Part shown: in pieces, positions 1 through 9,227 of the stretch
Numbering within the stretch: the first letter of the stretch is position 1
How the letters are laid out: each line of letters opens with the position of its first letter
DNA from: Raoultibacter massiliensis
GTDB lineage: Bacteria; Actinomycetota; Coriobacteriia; Coriobacteriales; Eggerthellaceae
NCBI RefSeq assembly: GCF_900199545.1
Contig: NZ_LT962671.1
Coordinates: 2,265,509-2,329,508, forward strand
Reading direction: 5' to 3'
DNA: 64,000 nt
The notes under the pieces: model-generated
Told to the model about the DNA's origin: nothing
Database searches by the model: none
The model's input: only the letters and a program-made list of their open reading frames with translations
Translations under genes and position numbers: made by a program

Positions 1-2631
1 CTGATACGCATAGCCGGAAATGTCGGGCGCCGTACCGCTGTACGCCTCGCCCTCATCGACCTTGCGCACGTCCGCAGGGTAGCCGTCGATGGCATTGCCC
101 GAACGATCGACATACAGATGGAACACGTTGATCGGATTGGAGAACTCGAAATTTATGACCGTGTCTTCGGTCAGGGCAGGAAGCGTGTAGTAGTAGGTGT
201 TCTCGATCGCAATCGGCTCGACAGGCTCGCCGTTGTAGGTGATCCTTTTCAAAGCAGCGTTGGGATTCGGCTCAACGACGAATTTGAGCTCCTTGCCCTC
301 CTCGACATAGCGATGCCCTTCTTCGAGCCTGCCTTTGCCAATCTCCCTTTCGTTGATTCTGTCGGGAATATACGGGTCGTACTGATTGTAGGTCCACGCC
401 GTCACCGTGCCGAGACCGCTTTTCGTCACCAGGCTATCGAGATAGTAGTTCACCGCCTGGTGCTCGCTGCCGACAACCGCAGTCGGTGACGAAACCTCGG
501 GGCCGCGAACGTAAACCTTGCTTGCCTTGGAATCCGCAGTGAACTCAACCGATCCGATGGTCTCGGGAACGAAAGCCTTCATGCCGCCAAGAGAATACGA
601 GGGAAACGACAGGCCTTCGGCGCCTGCGTACAGAATTCCGTAAACCCCGTTGAACTGCCAGCCTCCGGAAGTAAGCGGAACAACGGGCAGTTTCTCGAAA
701 TCGACGAAACCGTATGACGATCCCCTTGCGTTGATGAGCGTATCGCTGATGGTAGACAGCGAAATGCATCCAACAAACACGTAGGAAGGAAGCGAGGTGA
801 TCTTCGTGCCGAATACGACCGTGCTGATATTCGAGCAATTGCCGAATTGCCACCCTTGCGATTCGAGATCGACGACGCCCGTCGCACCGAGATCGACGAC
901 GTTCGGCGTTGCTAGGGCGCTATCCAGCGTATCGCTGAGCGTGCGCAGGGATTTCGCCCCGGCGAAAACCGACCCGGGAAGAAACGTGATGCCTTTCCCC
1001 AGCGTTACCGTCGTATAGCCTTCTCCGTTCTTGAACTGCCAGCCGCCCGCGCCAAGCGTCTTCACACCCGTCTTTTCAAGGTCGAGCACAGTGGGATTCG
1101 CAAGGGCGTTTGCAGGAGTATCGCTTACCGACGAAAGCGCCTTGCAATTGTTGAACGCGTATTTTGGCACGTCGCTGATGTTCTTTCCCAAAGCAACATG
1201 CTTGACCGAGGTGCAGCCGTCGAACGTGTTGGAGACAAGCTCAGTCACGTTCGTGCTCGAGAGGTCGATGACGTTGGGATATGCCCGTATGTCGGCAACC
1301 GAGCCGCCGACAGCCACAAGCGATTTGCATCCAGAGAACAGCCAGAAGGAAAGCGTTTCGACATCCGGCCCGAACGTCACCGCCGTTATCGAGGTGCAAC
1401 CCAAGAACTGGGAGTTTCCGACGAACTCCTTCACCCCGGCGCTCGCCAAATCGATGATTCCCGGATTGGCAGCCGCATTCTCGAGCGTATCGCTGATGGT
1501 CGTCAAAGACGAACACCCTTGGAACGACACCGCCCCGATAGTCTCTATACTGGTTCCAAGGGCGATCGTTTTGATGTTCTTCGCCCCGTTGAAGGCGCCT
1601 GCGCCAAGCCCTCCCGTAAACTGGGACATATCGATGGTGTCGATGTTGAGGCCGTTGAGATGCACGATCGAAGGAGCACTCGACGTGCTGCCGAGCTCGA
1701 ACGAATCCTGGCTCCCGATGATCTTGAGCACCGTCGCCGCCGCAATGACCTCGTCGGAATACAGGCTCTTGAGCGTACTTTGGAGGTTCGCCCAGCTCAA
1801 CGGCTTCTCGCCCACGTCGACCGTGAGCACGCCATCGGAAAGCGGAGCAATGCCGCCCTCGCTCGCGGCTTCAGCAGGCTCGATTGCCCGCATGCCCGCA
1901 CTCAGCGATTCGATCGATGCGCCCGCCTCGACGTCGATCGGCTCGGTGCGGGCTACCGGCTCGCCTCCTTCGATCTCCTCCTCGAACTTGTTGTCTTCCT
2001 CCACGCCAGCCTCGGGCGCAGGCGGCACGTACTCGACGCCGTCCACCGTCTGCGATTCCGCCTTGATGCTGTACGTGCCCTCATCGACCGCCGAAAACTC
2101 ATAGCGGCCGTTCGCATCGGTGCGCGTTGTCGATAATCCGTTGCCCGCTTCATCGCACAGCGTCAGGGCGAAATCCGGTATCGCCTGTTCGCCTGCACCG
2201 CGAATGCCGTCCTCGTCTTCATCGTGCCATACCGTACCCGACAAGGTTGCCGATCCGATACCGTCTTCGCGGGCATCCGCGTCGTCCGAGGGCGCTGCGC
2301 CCTCGGCGCTCTTCGGAGAATCGCCGCCCTGATCCGTCGGGTTTTCATCTGGAAGCGAGGCATCGCCCTCGGCCGGATCCTGCTGCAGATCCGCACCCGC
2401 ATCTTGCGAAGCGGAGTCATCCGCCGCGGCTCCGTCCCGATCGGCATCGTCGGGCAAGCCCACCATGCCGTCAAGCGCGGTCTCGGTATAGACGGACGCC
2501 TGCGGATCTGCGCCCGATGCCTCTTCCCTTGCTTTGTTGTCGGCAGACGCCATCGGAATCAGCACCATGCTCAGCACGAGCATAGCCGCCAAAGCCGTGC
2601 TGATGAGCTTGCGCTTTCTCGTCTTGTTCAT
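1..2631 (-). CDS. BspA-type leucine-rich-repeat surface protein (C-terminus beyond window)
   Basis: This secreted protein is open to the left edge (877 codons visible). Residues 1-30 are a signal peptide with a KTRKRK n-region and an AMASA-like cut region. About 90 residues rich in Asp, Ala and Gly follow, then an SdrD B-like/Cna-B-type fold near residues 126-195 (SGTVWHDEDEDGI, then DANGRYEFSAV). The rest is built from BspA-like LRR_5 repeats (patterns like TIGAVSFQGCSSLTTI and LPSYVFVGCISL) and then a Listeria/Bacteroides-type repeat-like part. Such proteins normally act in adhesion or host contact. The start at 2631 was chosen for the AGGAGG seven bases upstream; an in-frame ATG at 2697, eight bases after the sigma-factor stop, is an alternative that would put 22 polar residues before the signal peptide. 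It is probably co-transcribed with the sigma factor. The cell-wall anchor, if any, lies outside the window. Confidence 0.85.
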   Translation of the reverse strand, partial: MNKTRKRKLISTALAAMLVLSMVLIPMASADNKAREEASGADPQASVYTETALDGMVGLPDDADRDGAAADDSASQDAGADLQQDPAEGDASLPDENPTDQGGDSPKSAEGAAPSDDADAREDGIGSATLSGTVWHDEDEDGIRGAGEQAIPDFALTLCDEAGNGLSTTRTDANGRYEFSAVDEGTYSIKAESQTVDGVEYVPPAPEAGVEEDNKFEEEIEGGEPVARTEPIDVEAGASIESLSAGMRAIEPAEAASEGGIAPLSDGVLTVDVGEKPLSWANLQSTLKSLYSDEVIAAATVLKIIGSQDSFELGSTSSAPSIVHLNGLNIDTIDMSQFTGGLGAGAFNGAKNIKTIALGTSIETIGAVSFQGCSSLTTISDTLENAAANPGIIDLASAGVKEFVGNSQFLGCTSITAVTFGPDVETLSFWLFSGCKSLVAVGGSVADIRAYPNVIDLSSTNVTELVSNTFDGCTSVKHVALGKNISDVPKYAFNNCKALSSVSDTPANALANPTVLDLEKTGVKTLGAGGWQFKNGEGYTTVTLGKGITFLPGSVFAGAKSLRTLSDTLDSALATPNVVDLGATGVVDLESQGWQFGNCSNISTVVFGTKITSLPSYVFVGCISLSTISDTLINARGSSYGFVDFEKLPVVPLTSGGWQFNGVYGILYAGAEGLSFPSYSLGGMKAFVPETIGSVEFTADSKASKVYVRGPEVSSPTAVVGSEHQAVNYYLDSLVTKSGLGTVTAWTYNQYDPYIPDRINEREIGKGRLEEGHRYVEEGKELKFVVEPNPNAALKRITYNGEPVEPIAIENTYYYTLPALTEDTVINFEFSNPINVFHLYVDRSGNAIDGYPADVRKVDEGEAYSGTAPDISGYAYQ

Positions 2632-2705
2632 TACCCCACCTCCTGCTTTGAAACGGCTCTTCGATTTCTGATCCGTGCTTTCGTATTGTTTTCCCATCAC
2701 GTGCC

Positions 2706-3980
2706 TCACTTATCGAACATCGAGATGAACTCGAACATGTCGGGTATCTCCCCCGCATCGCCAAAACGGTAAGCAACCTCCACGGTATCGGTCTCGGGAG
2801 ATTCTTTCGCAGCCACGAACAGCTGCTTACCCTGCTTGGTCAGCTCGTATACCGAGAGCGTTGAACCATCGAGCGTTTCGGCGTAACCGCGTTGCGGCGC
2901 CCCGATCGATTCGGCGAATGCAATCACCTCGCCTCGCGCGGCGCCGCCTGTGAGCGAAAGCAAGGCGGCCTCGCCTTCGGCTCCGATCATGTCGGCAAGC
3001 GTCGCGATGGGCGCCTCGGCAGGCTCGGCCTCGGGGACGGGCGCGAGATGCGGTTCGGGAGGCTCGGCAGGCTCTTCGGATACGGATCGAGCGGGTGCCG
3101 GCTGATCGGCAGCCGATTCCACCGCGTCGCCCGACGCAACAACCCCCGCAGCGATTCCGGCAACAAGCAAAGCCGAGGCACCCCCGATCGCCAGCTTCGC
3201 TCCCAAACCCTGCCCAAGAGCAGCCGCGCCCCCAGCGCCTGCGGCAACCGTGGCGGCGCAGATCGTAGCGGCGTACTCAGTCAGCCGCTCTTCCATGTCG
3301 GGAGTGACGGCTTCCAGGCAATCCAGCTCGTAAATGCGCGTCAGAGTGGGCAGAGCCCCCGCAGGAATCGCCGCCGATGCAAGAACTCGACCGTCGGTTT
3401 CCTCTATTTTCTTTCTCAGAGCCTGCCGAGCGCGCTTCAGGTCGTTCGTCACTTTGTTCGCATTTACGCCGAGCGTCGCAGCGATCTCCTTGTACGAAAA
3501 TCCTTCGAAGTAAAACAAAAGCAGCGCTTCTTGGTAATTCTCGTTGAGCTCTTTGATGAGCCCCATGATGAACGAGCGCTTTTCGGCGTCTTCGGCATAT
3601 TCGGCAGGAAGAAATTCGGTGCGCGCCTCTTCGATCGACATAATGGCGTCGCGTGCTCCAGAATCACCGCCGAGCAGTATCGTGTTCTTCTCCATGGTGC
3701 CGTTTCTCCGATAGCACGTGTACTTGACGATGCTGTGAAGCCAGGAATCGAACGCATCGACATCTTTGAGCTTCCCTATTCCCCGATACACTTTGAGGAC
3801 CGCTTCCTGAGCGCAATCCTCCGCATCATCGGCGTTGCGCGCGTAGTGAAGCGCCAGATACAAGATCTTCGAGCGGCATGAATCGATGAGCGCTTCGAAA
3901 GCCCTCCCATCGCCTCGCCTTGCTCGACCAACAAGTTTTCGCACGTCGGCCTGACGCGCCTTCTTCTCACCCATGTGCAT
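2706..3980 (-). CDS. sigma-70 family factor fused to a transmembrane segment and extracytoplasmic domain
   Basis: This 424-residue protein has an ECF-like sigma factor in its first 195 residues: region 2 near 30-92 (DDAEDCAQEAVLKVYRG) and region 4 near 137-192 (helix-turn-helix SYKEIAATLGVNANKVTNDL). A Gly/Ala-rich hydrophobic segment at about 262-283 is followed by a Pro/Glu-rich linker and a 90-residue C-terminal domain predicted to lie outside the membrane. Ordinary ECF factors stop near 200 residues. The family role is promoter recognition; the tail suggests built-in membrane tethering or signal sensing in place of a separate anti-sigma factor, which is inference. It lies just upstream of the LRR surface gene on the same strand, its likely target. 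ATG 3974 is an alternative start with better spacing to AGGGA. Confidence 0.85.
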   Translation of the reverse strand: MHMGEKKARQADVRKLVGRARRGDGRAFEALIDSCRSKILYLALHYARNADDAEDCAQEAVLKVYRGIGKLKDVDAFDSWLHSIVKYTCYRRNGTMEKNTILLGGDSGARDAIMSIEEARTEFLPAEYAEDAEKRSFIMGLIKELNENYQEALLLFYFEGFSYKEIAATLGVNANKVTNDLKRARQALRKKIEETDGRVLASAAIPAGALPTLTRIYELDCLEAVTPDMEERLTEYAATICAATVAAGAGGAAALGQGLGAKLAIGGASALLVAGIAAGVVASGDAVESAADQPAPARSVSEEPAEPPEPHLAPVPEAEPAEAPIATLADMIGAEGEAALLSLTGGAARGEVIAFAESIGAPQRGYAETLDGSTLSVYELTKQGKQLFVAAKESPETDTVEVAYRFGDAGEIPDMFEFISMFDK

Positions 3981-4362
3981 TCCCTAGTCCGTTCTTCGAT
4001 GCCCGAGCGCGAAACTTTACGCGCGCTCTATAGGTATAGTTCCCGGGCGGTGAATCTATCTGTCACCAAAATGGTAGAAAATCGTAAAATTTATAATTCA
4101 TTACATAAACTGTGATAGATATACCTTAAACCATAGTGTTTTACTATTGTTTTTGGGATGCTCATAGTATTTACATAATATGTTACTTGTTTGACGGCAG
4201 ACCAGCGCAACCCGGTGCGCCGCCTGCGCTGCGTGCCACGAAGGGCGCATCGAAGCCGAAGATTTCGCCCGCATGCGACTGAACGCCGTGAAAAGGCAGA
4301 CGACAGGCGCAATGCGGCTTATTCGCCGCAACGGATCGAGCGCCCTGCAACGATTCGGGACG
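3981..4362. other. intergenic region with AT-rich core
   Basis: This 382-bp gap separates the sigma-factor gene (start at 3980) from the end of the broken kinase (stop at 4363). About 4070-4190 is strikingly AT-rich against the GC-rich surroundings and probably holds the sigma-factor promoter. 4190-4362 is GC-rich, and I see no credible gene or clear terminator in it. Confidence 0.5.
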
Positions 4363-5446
4363 CTATCCTTTCGCGAGGTGCTTTCGCATCATCGCCATCA
4401 AATCGTCGATGTCGATCGGCTTGCCCAGATGATCGTCCATGCCCGCCGCAAGGCACCGCTCGATATCCTCGCGGAACACGTTGGCGGTCATGGCGATGAT
4501 GGGAACGGCCTTCGCCTCGGGAGCATCGAGCGCCCGAATAGCCCGGGCGGCCTGGTATCCGTCCATTTCTGGCATATGGATATCCATGAGGATGGCGTCA
4601 TACACACCGGGATCGGCTGCAACCAGATCGAGCGCCTCGCGGCCGTTTTCCGCGCTGTCGATAGAGACTGCAGTATCGGACAGCAGGGTGATGACGATCT
4701 CGCGGTTGATGGCGATATCCTCGACCATCAAGATGCGCTTGCCCGCAAAGGCCCCGTCGCGCGAAAGCGCTCGGTTAGGCTCCCCTTTGCGGGAAGACCC
4801 GGAATCGTCTGCTGGCCGAGCAGCCCCCACGCCCACCCGAACGGTGAACTGGAAATCCGATCCTTGTCCGAGCGCAGAATCGACCCAAATGCGCCCGCCC
4901 ATCATTTCGACGATGTCTTTGGATATGGCTAGCCCGAGCCCGGTTCCCCCGAAACGCCGCGAGATGCTCGCATCGGCCTGCTCGAACGATTCGAATAGCT
5001 GCGCCTGCTGTTCGGACGATATGCCGATCCCCGTATCGCGCACGCTGAATCCGAGAACGCACGCGTCGAAACCGCCTTCGATCAAGCGCACCGAAAGATC
5101 GACGTGCCCCTCTTCGGGCGTGAATTTCACCGCATTGGACAACAGGTTCGTTATCACTTGGGCAAGCCGCTGCTCATCGGCCACGATCGCCGTCGGCACT
5201 GCGGGATCCACCTCGATCGATAAGAGCTGCCGCCGCTCGAACACCTTGAAGCTTATGACACCGATCGCCCGATCGATCAGATGCTTAACCGTGAAATCAG
5301 ATTCGGCCAACGTGAATTTTCCAGAATCGATCTTCGACATGTCGAGGATGTCGTTGATCACCCCGAGCAGGTGGTTCGACGCGTCGGAAATCGTATCGAG
5401 GCAGTGGCGGGTGGTTTCGCCGTCCTTGCTCGTCTTCGCGATGTAG
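4363..5446 (-). pseudogene. C-terminal half of the interrupted FIST/PAS hybrid histidine kinase (HisKA remnant, HATPase, REC)
   Basis: About 360 codons of a hybrid sensor kinase, reading leftward. It enters in the middle of the HisKA domain (IAKTSKDGE, then LGVINDILDMSKIDSGKF), so the H-box carrying the phospho-accepting His is absent. A complete HATPase domain follows with N-box (ITNLLSNAVKFTP), G1 (DTGIGIS) and G2 (GTGLGLAIS), then a receiver domain with the phospho-acceptor Asp in ILMDIHMPEMDG and Lys in LGKPID. The open frame continues about 29 codons into the inserted DNA before a start-like codon, so some product could in theory be made, but with no autophosphorylation site. Its N-terminal partner lies at 9228-11230 on the same strand. 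The junction is placed near 5446, where the coding match to the family ends; the exact base is uncertain. Confidence 0.82.
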
Positions 5447-5497
5447 GACGGATTTTGCGGACATTCAAAATAAAAAAGAATGTGGAGGTAACAGACA

Positions 5498-5872
5498 ATG
5501 GCAAAATCATTATTTGAGGAACTGGGCGGCAAATACGAAAGGCAAGGGGATTATTTGATACCGTGCTTAACTGTACCCGCCGAAGAAGAACAGGCAATAG
5601 GCATCTGGGGGCAACGGCATTTAGATTATCTAAAACAGTACCGTAAAGTTACATACACCAATCTTCTTACAAGCGGCAGGCTAAACGCCTACCTTGCCGA
5701 CATCAACAGACAGGCACAGGAACGCTTTGAAAGGCTCATAGAGGGTATGAAACAGGCACAGGGCATAACGGAACAGCTAAAGGCAGAAAACGCCTTAGAA
5801 TGGACAGGATGCCTCAATAACATAAGGGCTTGTGCGAGGGAGATTGTGGAAAAGGAAATTATTTTTGCATAA
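5498..5872 (+). CDS. tnpV: TnpV-family transposon-encoded protein
   Basis: A 124-codon gene whose product matches, from memory, the TnpV family found in mobile elements of gut Firmicutes (start MAKSLFEELGGKYERQGDYL; end REIVEKEIIFA). Its role is unproven; it has no transposase catalytic motif. A strong GGAGG lies about eight bases before the ATG. Length and termini agree with full-length relatives, so it appears intact. A hairpin with a T-run follows at once (5886-5911), making it a separate transcription unit from tet(O). Codon use is AT-rich, like the rest of the module and unlike the flanking kinase. Confidence 0.85.
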   Translation: MAKSLFEELGGKYERQGDYLIPCLTVPAEEEQAIGIWGQRHLDYLKQYRKVTYTNLLTSGRLNAYLADINRQAQERFERLIEGMKQAQGITEQLKAENALEWTGCLNNIRACAREIVEKEIIFA

Positions 5873-5885
5873 ACAGATGATTAAT

Positions 5886-5911
5886 GGCAGGGGGAAATCC
5901 TGCCGCTTTTT
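5886..5911 (+). terminator. rho-independent terminator after tnpV
   Basis: GGCAGG (5886-5891) pairs with CCTGCC (5899-5904) around a short loop, followed by a T-rich run at 5907-5911. It starts 13 bases after the tnpV stop. Confidence 0.75.
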
Positions 5912-5929
5912 CTGCTTTAGTTTGTCAGC

Positions 5930-5958
5930 TTGACAAATAAAGGGTTAAGGAATATAAT
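5930..5958 (+). promoter_or_regulatory. tet(O) promoter
   Basis: A consensus-perfect sigma-A-type promoter: TTGACA at 5930-5935 and TATAAT at 5953-5958 with a 17-base spacer. It precedes the leader-peptide gene at 5991, as expected of tet(O)/tet(M)-class genes. Confidence 0.9.
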
Positions 5959-5990
5959 TAGATTCAGTATTATACAAGGAGTTAATAAAT

Positions 5991-6014
5991 ATGCGGCAAG
6001 GTATTCTTAAATAA
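5991..6014 (+). CDS. tet(O) leader peptide (MRQGILK)
   Basis: A seven-codon open frame with an AAGGAG ribosome site 9-10 bases upstream, read MRQGILK. Its last codons form one arm of a long hairpin (6001-6011 with 6093-6103). In the related tet(M) system, ribosome movement on the leader when tetracycline slows translation is thought to change transcript folding and let polymerase read through; this leader has the same layout. That mechanism is taken from the family and not shown here. Confidence 0.7.
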   Translation: MRQGILK

Positions 6015-6202
6015 ACTGTCAATTTGATAGTGGGAACAAAAAGTAGCAGTCCCGTTTCACTTTTAATATGGGGCTTAGTTTTTTGTACCCAGTTTAAGAA
6101 TACTTTTATCATGTAATTTTATATGCCCGAAAACATATAAGTGTTTTGGGGCTATTGGAGTTATTTACCCAGTGATAGGAGTATTTATCACTGGGTATTT
6201 TT
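6001..6202 (+). promoter_or_regulatory. tet(O) leader attenuator hairpins
   Basis: Three hairpins lie between leader peptide and gene. The first pairs 6001-6011 (GTATTCTTAAA) with 6093-6103 and is followed by TTTT. The second pairs CCCGAAAACA near 6126 with TGTTTTGGGG near 6142. The third pairs ACCCAGTGATA (6167-6177) with TATCACTGGGT (6186-6196) and runs into a T-stretch at 6198-6202, a classic intrinsic terminator 37 bases before the tet(O) start. This is the expected transcription-attenuation layout of ribosomal-protection genes, and all parts look intact. Confidence 0.8.
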
Positions 6203-6238
6203 ATGCCCTTTTTTGGGTGTTGATAGGAGGAAAATCAC

Positions 6239-8158
6239 ATGAAAATAATTAACTTAGGCATTCTGGCTCACGTTGACGCAGGAAAGACAACATTAACGGA
6301 AAGTTTATTGTATACCAGTGGTGCAATTGCAGAACTAGGGAGCGTAGATGAAGGCACAACAAGGACAGATACAATGAATTTGGAGCGTCAAAGGGGAATC
6401 ACTATCCAGACAGCAGTGACATCTTTTCAGTGGGAGGATGTAAAAGTCAACATTATAGATACGCCAGGCCATATGGATTTTTTGGCGGAAGTATACCGTT
6501 CTTTATCCGTATTAGACGGAGCAGTATTATTAGTTTCTGCAAAGGATGGCATACAGGCACAGACCCGTATACTGTTTCATGCACTACAGATAATGAAGAT
6601 TCCGACAATTTTTTTCATCAATAAAATTGACCAAGAGGGGATTGATTTGCCAATGGTATATCGGGAAATGAAAGCAAAGCTTTCTTCGGAAATTATAGTG
6701 AAGCAAAAGGTTGGGCAGCATCCCCATATAAATGTAACGGACAATGACGATATGGAACAGTGGGATGCGGTAATTATGGGAAACGATGAACTATTAGAGA
6801 AATATATGTCAGGGAAACCGTTTAAAATGTCAGAACTGGAACAGGAAGAAAACAGGAGATTCCAAAACGGAACGTTATTTCCCGTTTATCACGGAAGCGC
6901 TAAAAACAATCTGGGGATTCGGCAGCTTATAGAAGTAATTGCCAGTAAATTTTATTCATCAACGCCTGAAGGTCAATCTGAACTATGCGGGCAGGTTTTT
7001 AAGATTGAATATTCAGAGAAAAGGCGGCGTTTTGTTTATGTGCGTATATATAGCGGAACATTGCATTTGAGGGATGTTATTAGAATATCTGAAAAAGAGA
7101 AAATAAAAATCACAGAGATGTGTGTTCCGACAAACGGTGAATTATATTCATCCGATACAGCCTGCTCTGGTGATATTGTAATTTTACCAAATGATGTTTT
7201 GCAGCTAAACAGTATTTTGGGGAACGAAATACTGTTGCCGCAGAGAAAATTTATTGAAAATCCTCTCCCTATGCTCCAAACAACGATTGCAGTAAAGAAA
7301 TCTGAACAGCGGGAAATATTGCTTGGGGCACTTACAGAAATTTCAGATGGCGACCCTCTTTTAAAATATTATGTGGATACTACAACGCATGAGATTATAC
7401 TTTCTTTTTTGGGGAATGTGCAGATGGAAGTCATTTGTGCCATCCTTGAGGAAAAATATCATGTGGAGGCAGAAATAAAAGAGCCTACTGTTATATATAT
7501 GGAAAGACCGCTTAGAAAAGCAGAATATACCATCCACATAGAAGTCCCGCCAAATCCTTTCTGGGCTTCTGTCGGGTTGTCCATAGAGCCGCTCCCTATT
7601 GGAAGCGGAGTGCAGTATGAAAGCAGAGTTTCACTTGGATATTTAAATCAATCGTTCCAAAATGCGGTTATGGAGGGGGTTCTTTATGGCTGCGAGCAGG
7701 GGCTGTATGGATGGAAAGTGACAGACTGTAAAATCTGTTTTGAATATGGATTGTATTATAGTCCTGTAAGTACCCCCGCAGACTTTCGGCTGCTTTCCCC
7801 TATCGTATTGGAGCAGGCTTTAAAAAAAGCAGGGACAGAACTATTAGAGCCATATCTCCACTTTGAAATTTATGCACCGCAGGAATATCTCTCACGGGCG
7901 TATCATGATGCTCCAAGGTATTGTGCAGATATTGTAAGTACTCAGATAAAGAATGACGAGGTCATTCTGAAAGGAGAAATCCCTGCTAGATGTATTCAAG
8001 AATACAGGAACGATTTAACTTATTTCACAAATGGGCAGGGAGTCTGCTTGACAGAGTTAAAAGGATACCAGCCAGCTATTGGTAAATTTATTTGCCAACC
8101 CCGCCGCCCGAATAGCCGTATAGATAAGGTTCGGCATATGTTCCACAAGTTAGCTTAA
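6239..8158 (+). CDS. tet(O): tetracycline resistance ribosomal protection protein Tet(O)
   Basis: A 639-residue translational GTPase related to EF-G that dislodges tetracycline from the ribosomal A site. The length is exactly that of Tet(O)/Tet(W)/Tet(M)-class proteins. GTPase motifs are clear: G1 AHVDAGKTT (residues 10-18), G3 DTPGHMDF (about 75-82) and G4 NKID (about 128-131). Domain IV/V motifs such as [12 protein letters not shown] and [13 protein letters not shown] are present, and the C-terminus reads [18 protein letters not shown]. From memory the sequence follows Tet(O) along its whole length, with scattered differences such as ELGSVDEG where Tet(O) usually has EPGSVDKG; no mosaic switch to Tet(W) or Tet(32) was obvious. 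AGGAGG stands eight bases before the ATG. The gene is intact and has its own promoter, so resistance is expected. Confidence 0.97.
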   Translation: MKIINLGILAHVDAGKTTLTESLLYTSGAIAELGSVDEGTTRTDTMNLERQRGITIQTAVTSFQWEDVKVNIIDTPGHMDFLAEVYRSLSVLDGAVLLVSAKDGIQAQTRILFHALQIMKIPTIFFINKIDQEGIDLPMVYREMKAKLSSEIIVKQKVGQHPHINVTDNDDMEQWDAVIMGNDELLEKYMSGKPFKMSELEQEENRRFQNGTLFPVYHGSAKNNLGIRQLIEVIASKFYSSTPEGQSELCGQVFKIEYSEKRRRFVYVRIYSGTLHLRDVIRISEKEKIKITEMCVPTNGELYSSDTACSGDIVILPNDVLQLNSILGNEILLPQRKFIENPLPMLQTTIAVKKSEQREILLGALTEISDGDPLLKYYVDTTTHEIILSFLGNVQMEVICAILEEKYHVEAEIKEPTVIYMERPLRKAEYTIHIEVPPNPFWASVGLSIEPLPIGSGVQYESRVSLGYLNQSFQNAVMEGVLYGCEQGLYGWKVTDCKICFEYGLYYSPVSTPADFRLLSPIVLEQALKKAGTELLEPYLHFEIYAPQEYLSRAYHDAPRYCADIVSTQIKNDEVILKGEIPARCIQEYRNDLTYFTNGQGVCLTELKGYQPAIGKFICQPRRPNSRIDKVRHMFHKLA

Positions 8159-8209
8159 CAGCTTGCAAAAGTCATATAAAATGAGATTTGAAAGGATTAG
8201 AGACTAATT

Positions 8210-8383
8210 ATGATGAAATGCGAATGGATATTGTGTCCTGTTTGTGGGAGCAAAACCCGTAATAAAATTAGGAAGGACACTGTTTTGGAGAATTATCCCC
8301 TTTATTGTCCAAAATGCAGACAAGAAAGATTGATTAAAGTTGACAACTTGAAGATAACTGTCATCAAAGAGCCAGACGCTTAA
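8210..8383 (+). CDS. cysteine-rich KTR domain protein
   Basis: A 57-residue protein with two zinc-ribbon-like pairs, CPVC (residues 9-12) and CPKC (33-36), and the KTRNKIR motif that names the KTR family. Such small proteins are commonly found just after tet(O)/tet(W)/tet(M)-class genes in mobile elements; their function is unknown, and metal binding is inferred from the paired cysteines. It begins 52 bases after the tet(O) stop and is followed at once by a strong terminator, so it is probably co-transcribed with tet(O). A second ATG directly follows the first. Confidence 0.85.
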   Translation: MMKCEWILCPVCGSKTRNKIRKDTVLENYPLYCPKCRQERLIKVDNLKITVIKEPDA

Positions 8384-8388
8384 GACGC

Positions 8389-8436
8389 AGAGCCGATGAA
8401 ATTGTGGAACAATTCACGAATCATCGGCTCTTTTTG
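8389..8436 (+). terminator. terminator of the tet(O)-KTR unit
   Basis: AGAGCCGATGA (8389-8399) pairs perfectly with TCATCGGCTCT (8421-8431) and runs into TTTTT. It follows the KTR stop by six bases. Confidence 0.85.
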
Positions 8437-8870
8437 TTTCGTATTTGAAAGAACAAACTCACCAAATAAAAAAAACGATATTCGGGTGGGTTATTTTGTT
8501 ATACCCTAAATTACCCTCTGAATTTGTTTTTAAATTTGGAGGGATTTTTTTATGTCCTTTTTTCGGGCAGTTATCTATCTGCTCATACGAAGCAAAATTT
8601 ATCAATACATAGCATATCAGAGAACGGCAGGAAACCAGTTAAAAAAATTTCTGCCAGTGCAACGGTACTTCTCACCTTGAAAGTAGAAGTACAATCTCCA
8701 TACAATAGAATTACTATTTCCTATAACCGTAAAGGTCACAGAGCCTTTGCGGTTTTTCTTTTGTCGATTTTTGTTGGAAAGTGCCGTAGGGCTGTTTCTG
8801 ATATGCGGTGTCGTTCTCCGCCTCTCCATCTGGATTTTTTACATTTCAAAAATTCAGATGGGAGGTATTT
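8437..8870 (+). other. non-coding leader region of the sigma-like gene with stacked hairpins
   Basis: No credible gene lies in these 430 bases. Three hairpins do: CCCTCTGAATTT (8514-8525) with AAATTTGGAGGG (8532-8543) followed by seven Ts; AACCGTAAAGG (8725-8735) with CCTTTGCGGTT (8744-8754) followed by Ts; and CCATCTG near 8826 with CAGATGG near 8856, close to the ribosome site of the next gene. The series suggests attenuation control or fused remnants of element DNA. Confidence 0.6.
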
Positions 8871-9227
8871 ATGGTGAAATATGCACCAAGAAAGGTATAT
8901 ATCAGAGAAAGTGGCGGCTATGTGGAATTATCCTACACGGAGTTCTGCCGTTGCAGGGAATCCGACCAGACCTATATGGACAAGCTGTTTATCCCCATTC
9001 AAGGCTGTCTGCTTGAAGTCGTGAGGGAGCAATACACAGACTTCTACCGTGACAAGGAACGGTGGCGTTATCTGCAAAAATTAGATACAAAGAATAGACT
9101 GCTATCTCTCGACGGATTTACGGACAGCGAGGGGAATCCTCTGGACTTTATCACTGATGAAGCGGTGGACATTGCAGAAACCGTTGTCAATGCGGTCATG
9201 GTGGACAGGCTGAAAGCCGCCCTGCCT
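8871..9227 (+). pseudogene. truncated sigma-70-like regulator of the mobile element
   Basis: The first 119 codons match the small sigma-like proteins of clostridial conjugative elements (MVKYAPRKVYIRESGGYVEL, then FITDEAVDIAETVVNAVMVD). The family normally continues into a helix-turn-helix (region 4) of roughly 60 more residues, missing here. Coding agreement ends at RLKAALP, and the frame then runs on through antisense kinase DNA to a stop at 9485, making a meaningless fusion. A GGAGG five bases or so before the ATG remains intact. The truncation marks the right edge of the insertion. Confidence 0.8.

Larger units (their letters stand above)
5447..9227 (+). mobile_element. tet(O)-carrying AT-rich insertion with tnpV, KTR protein and truncated sigma-like gene
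   Basis: About 3.8 kb of low-GC DNA sits inside a GC-rich kinase gene. Its genes all read rightward: tnpV, tet(O), a Cys-rich KTR protein and the first 119 codons of a sigma-like gene. Such genes are familiar from clostridial conjugative and mobilisable elements. No transposase, integrase or relaxase is present, I see no terminal inverted repeat, and the bases at the two junctions give no obvious target duplication. The right end cuts a gene of the element, so this is a fragment or a cargo segment moved by recombination and not an intact transposon. Boundaries are set from where host kinase coding stops and starts, with an error of perhaps ten bases. Confidence 0.85.

Noticed and set aside
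1031..2136. Two plus-strand frames of over 300 codons in the first 2.1 kb
   Set aside because: The minus strand encodes a continuous LRR protein with signal peptide and repeats; the plus frames are its shadows.
5447..9227. Complete conjugative transposon
   Set aside because: Only cargo-type genes are present, with no relaxase, coupling protein, integrase or terminal repeats, and the last gene is truncated.
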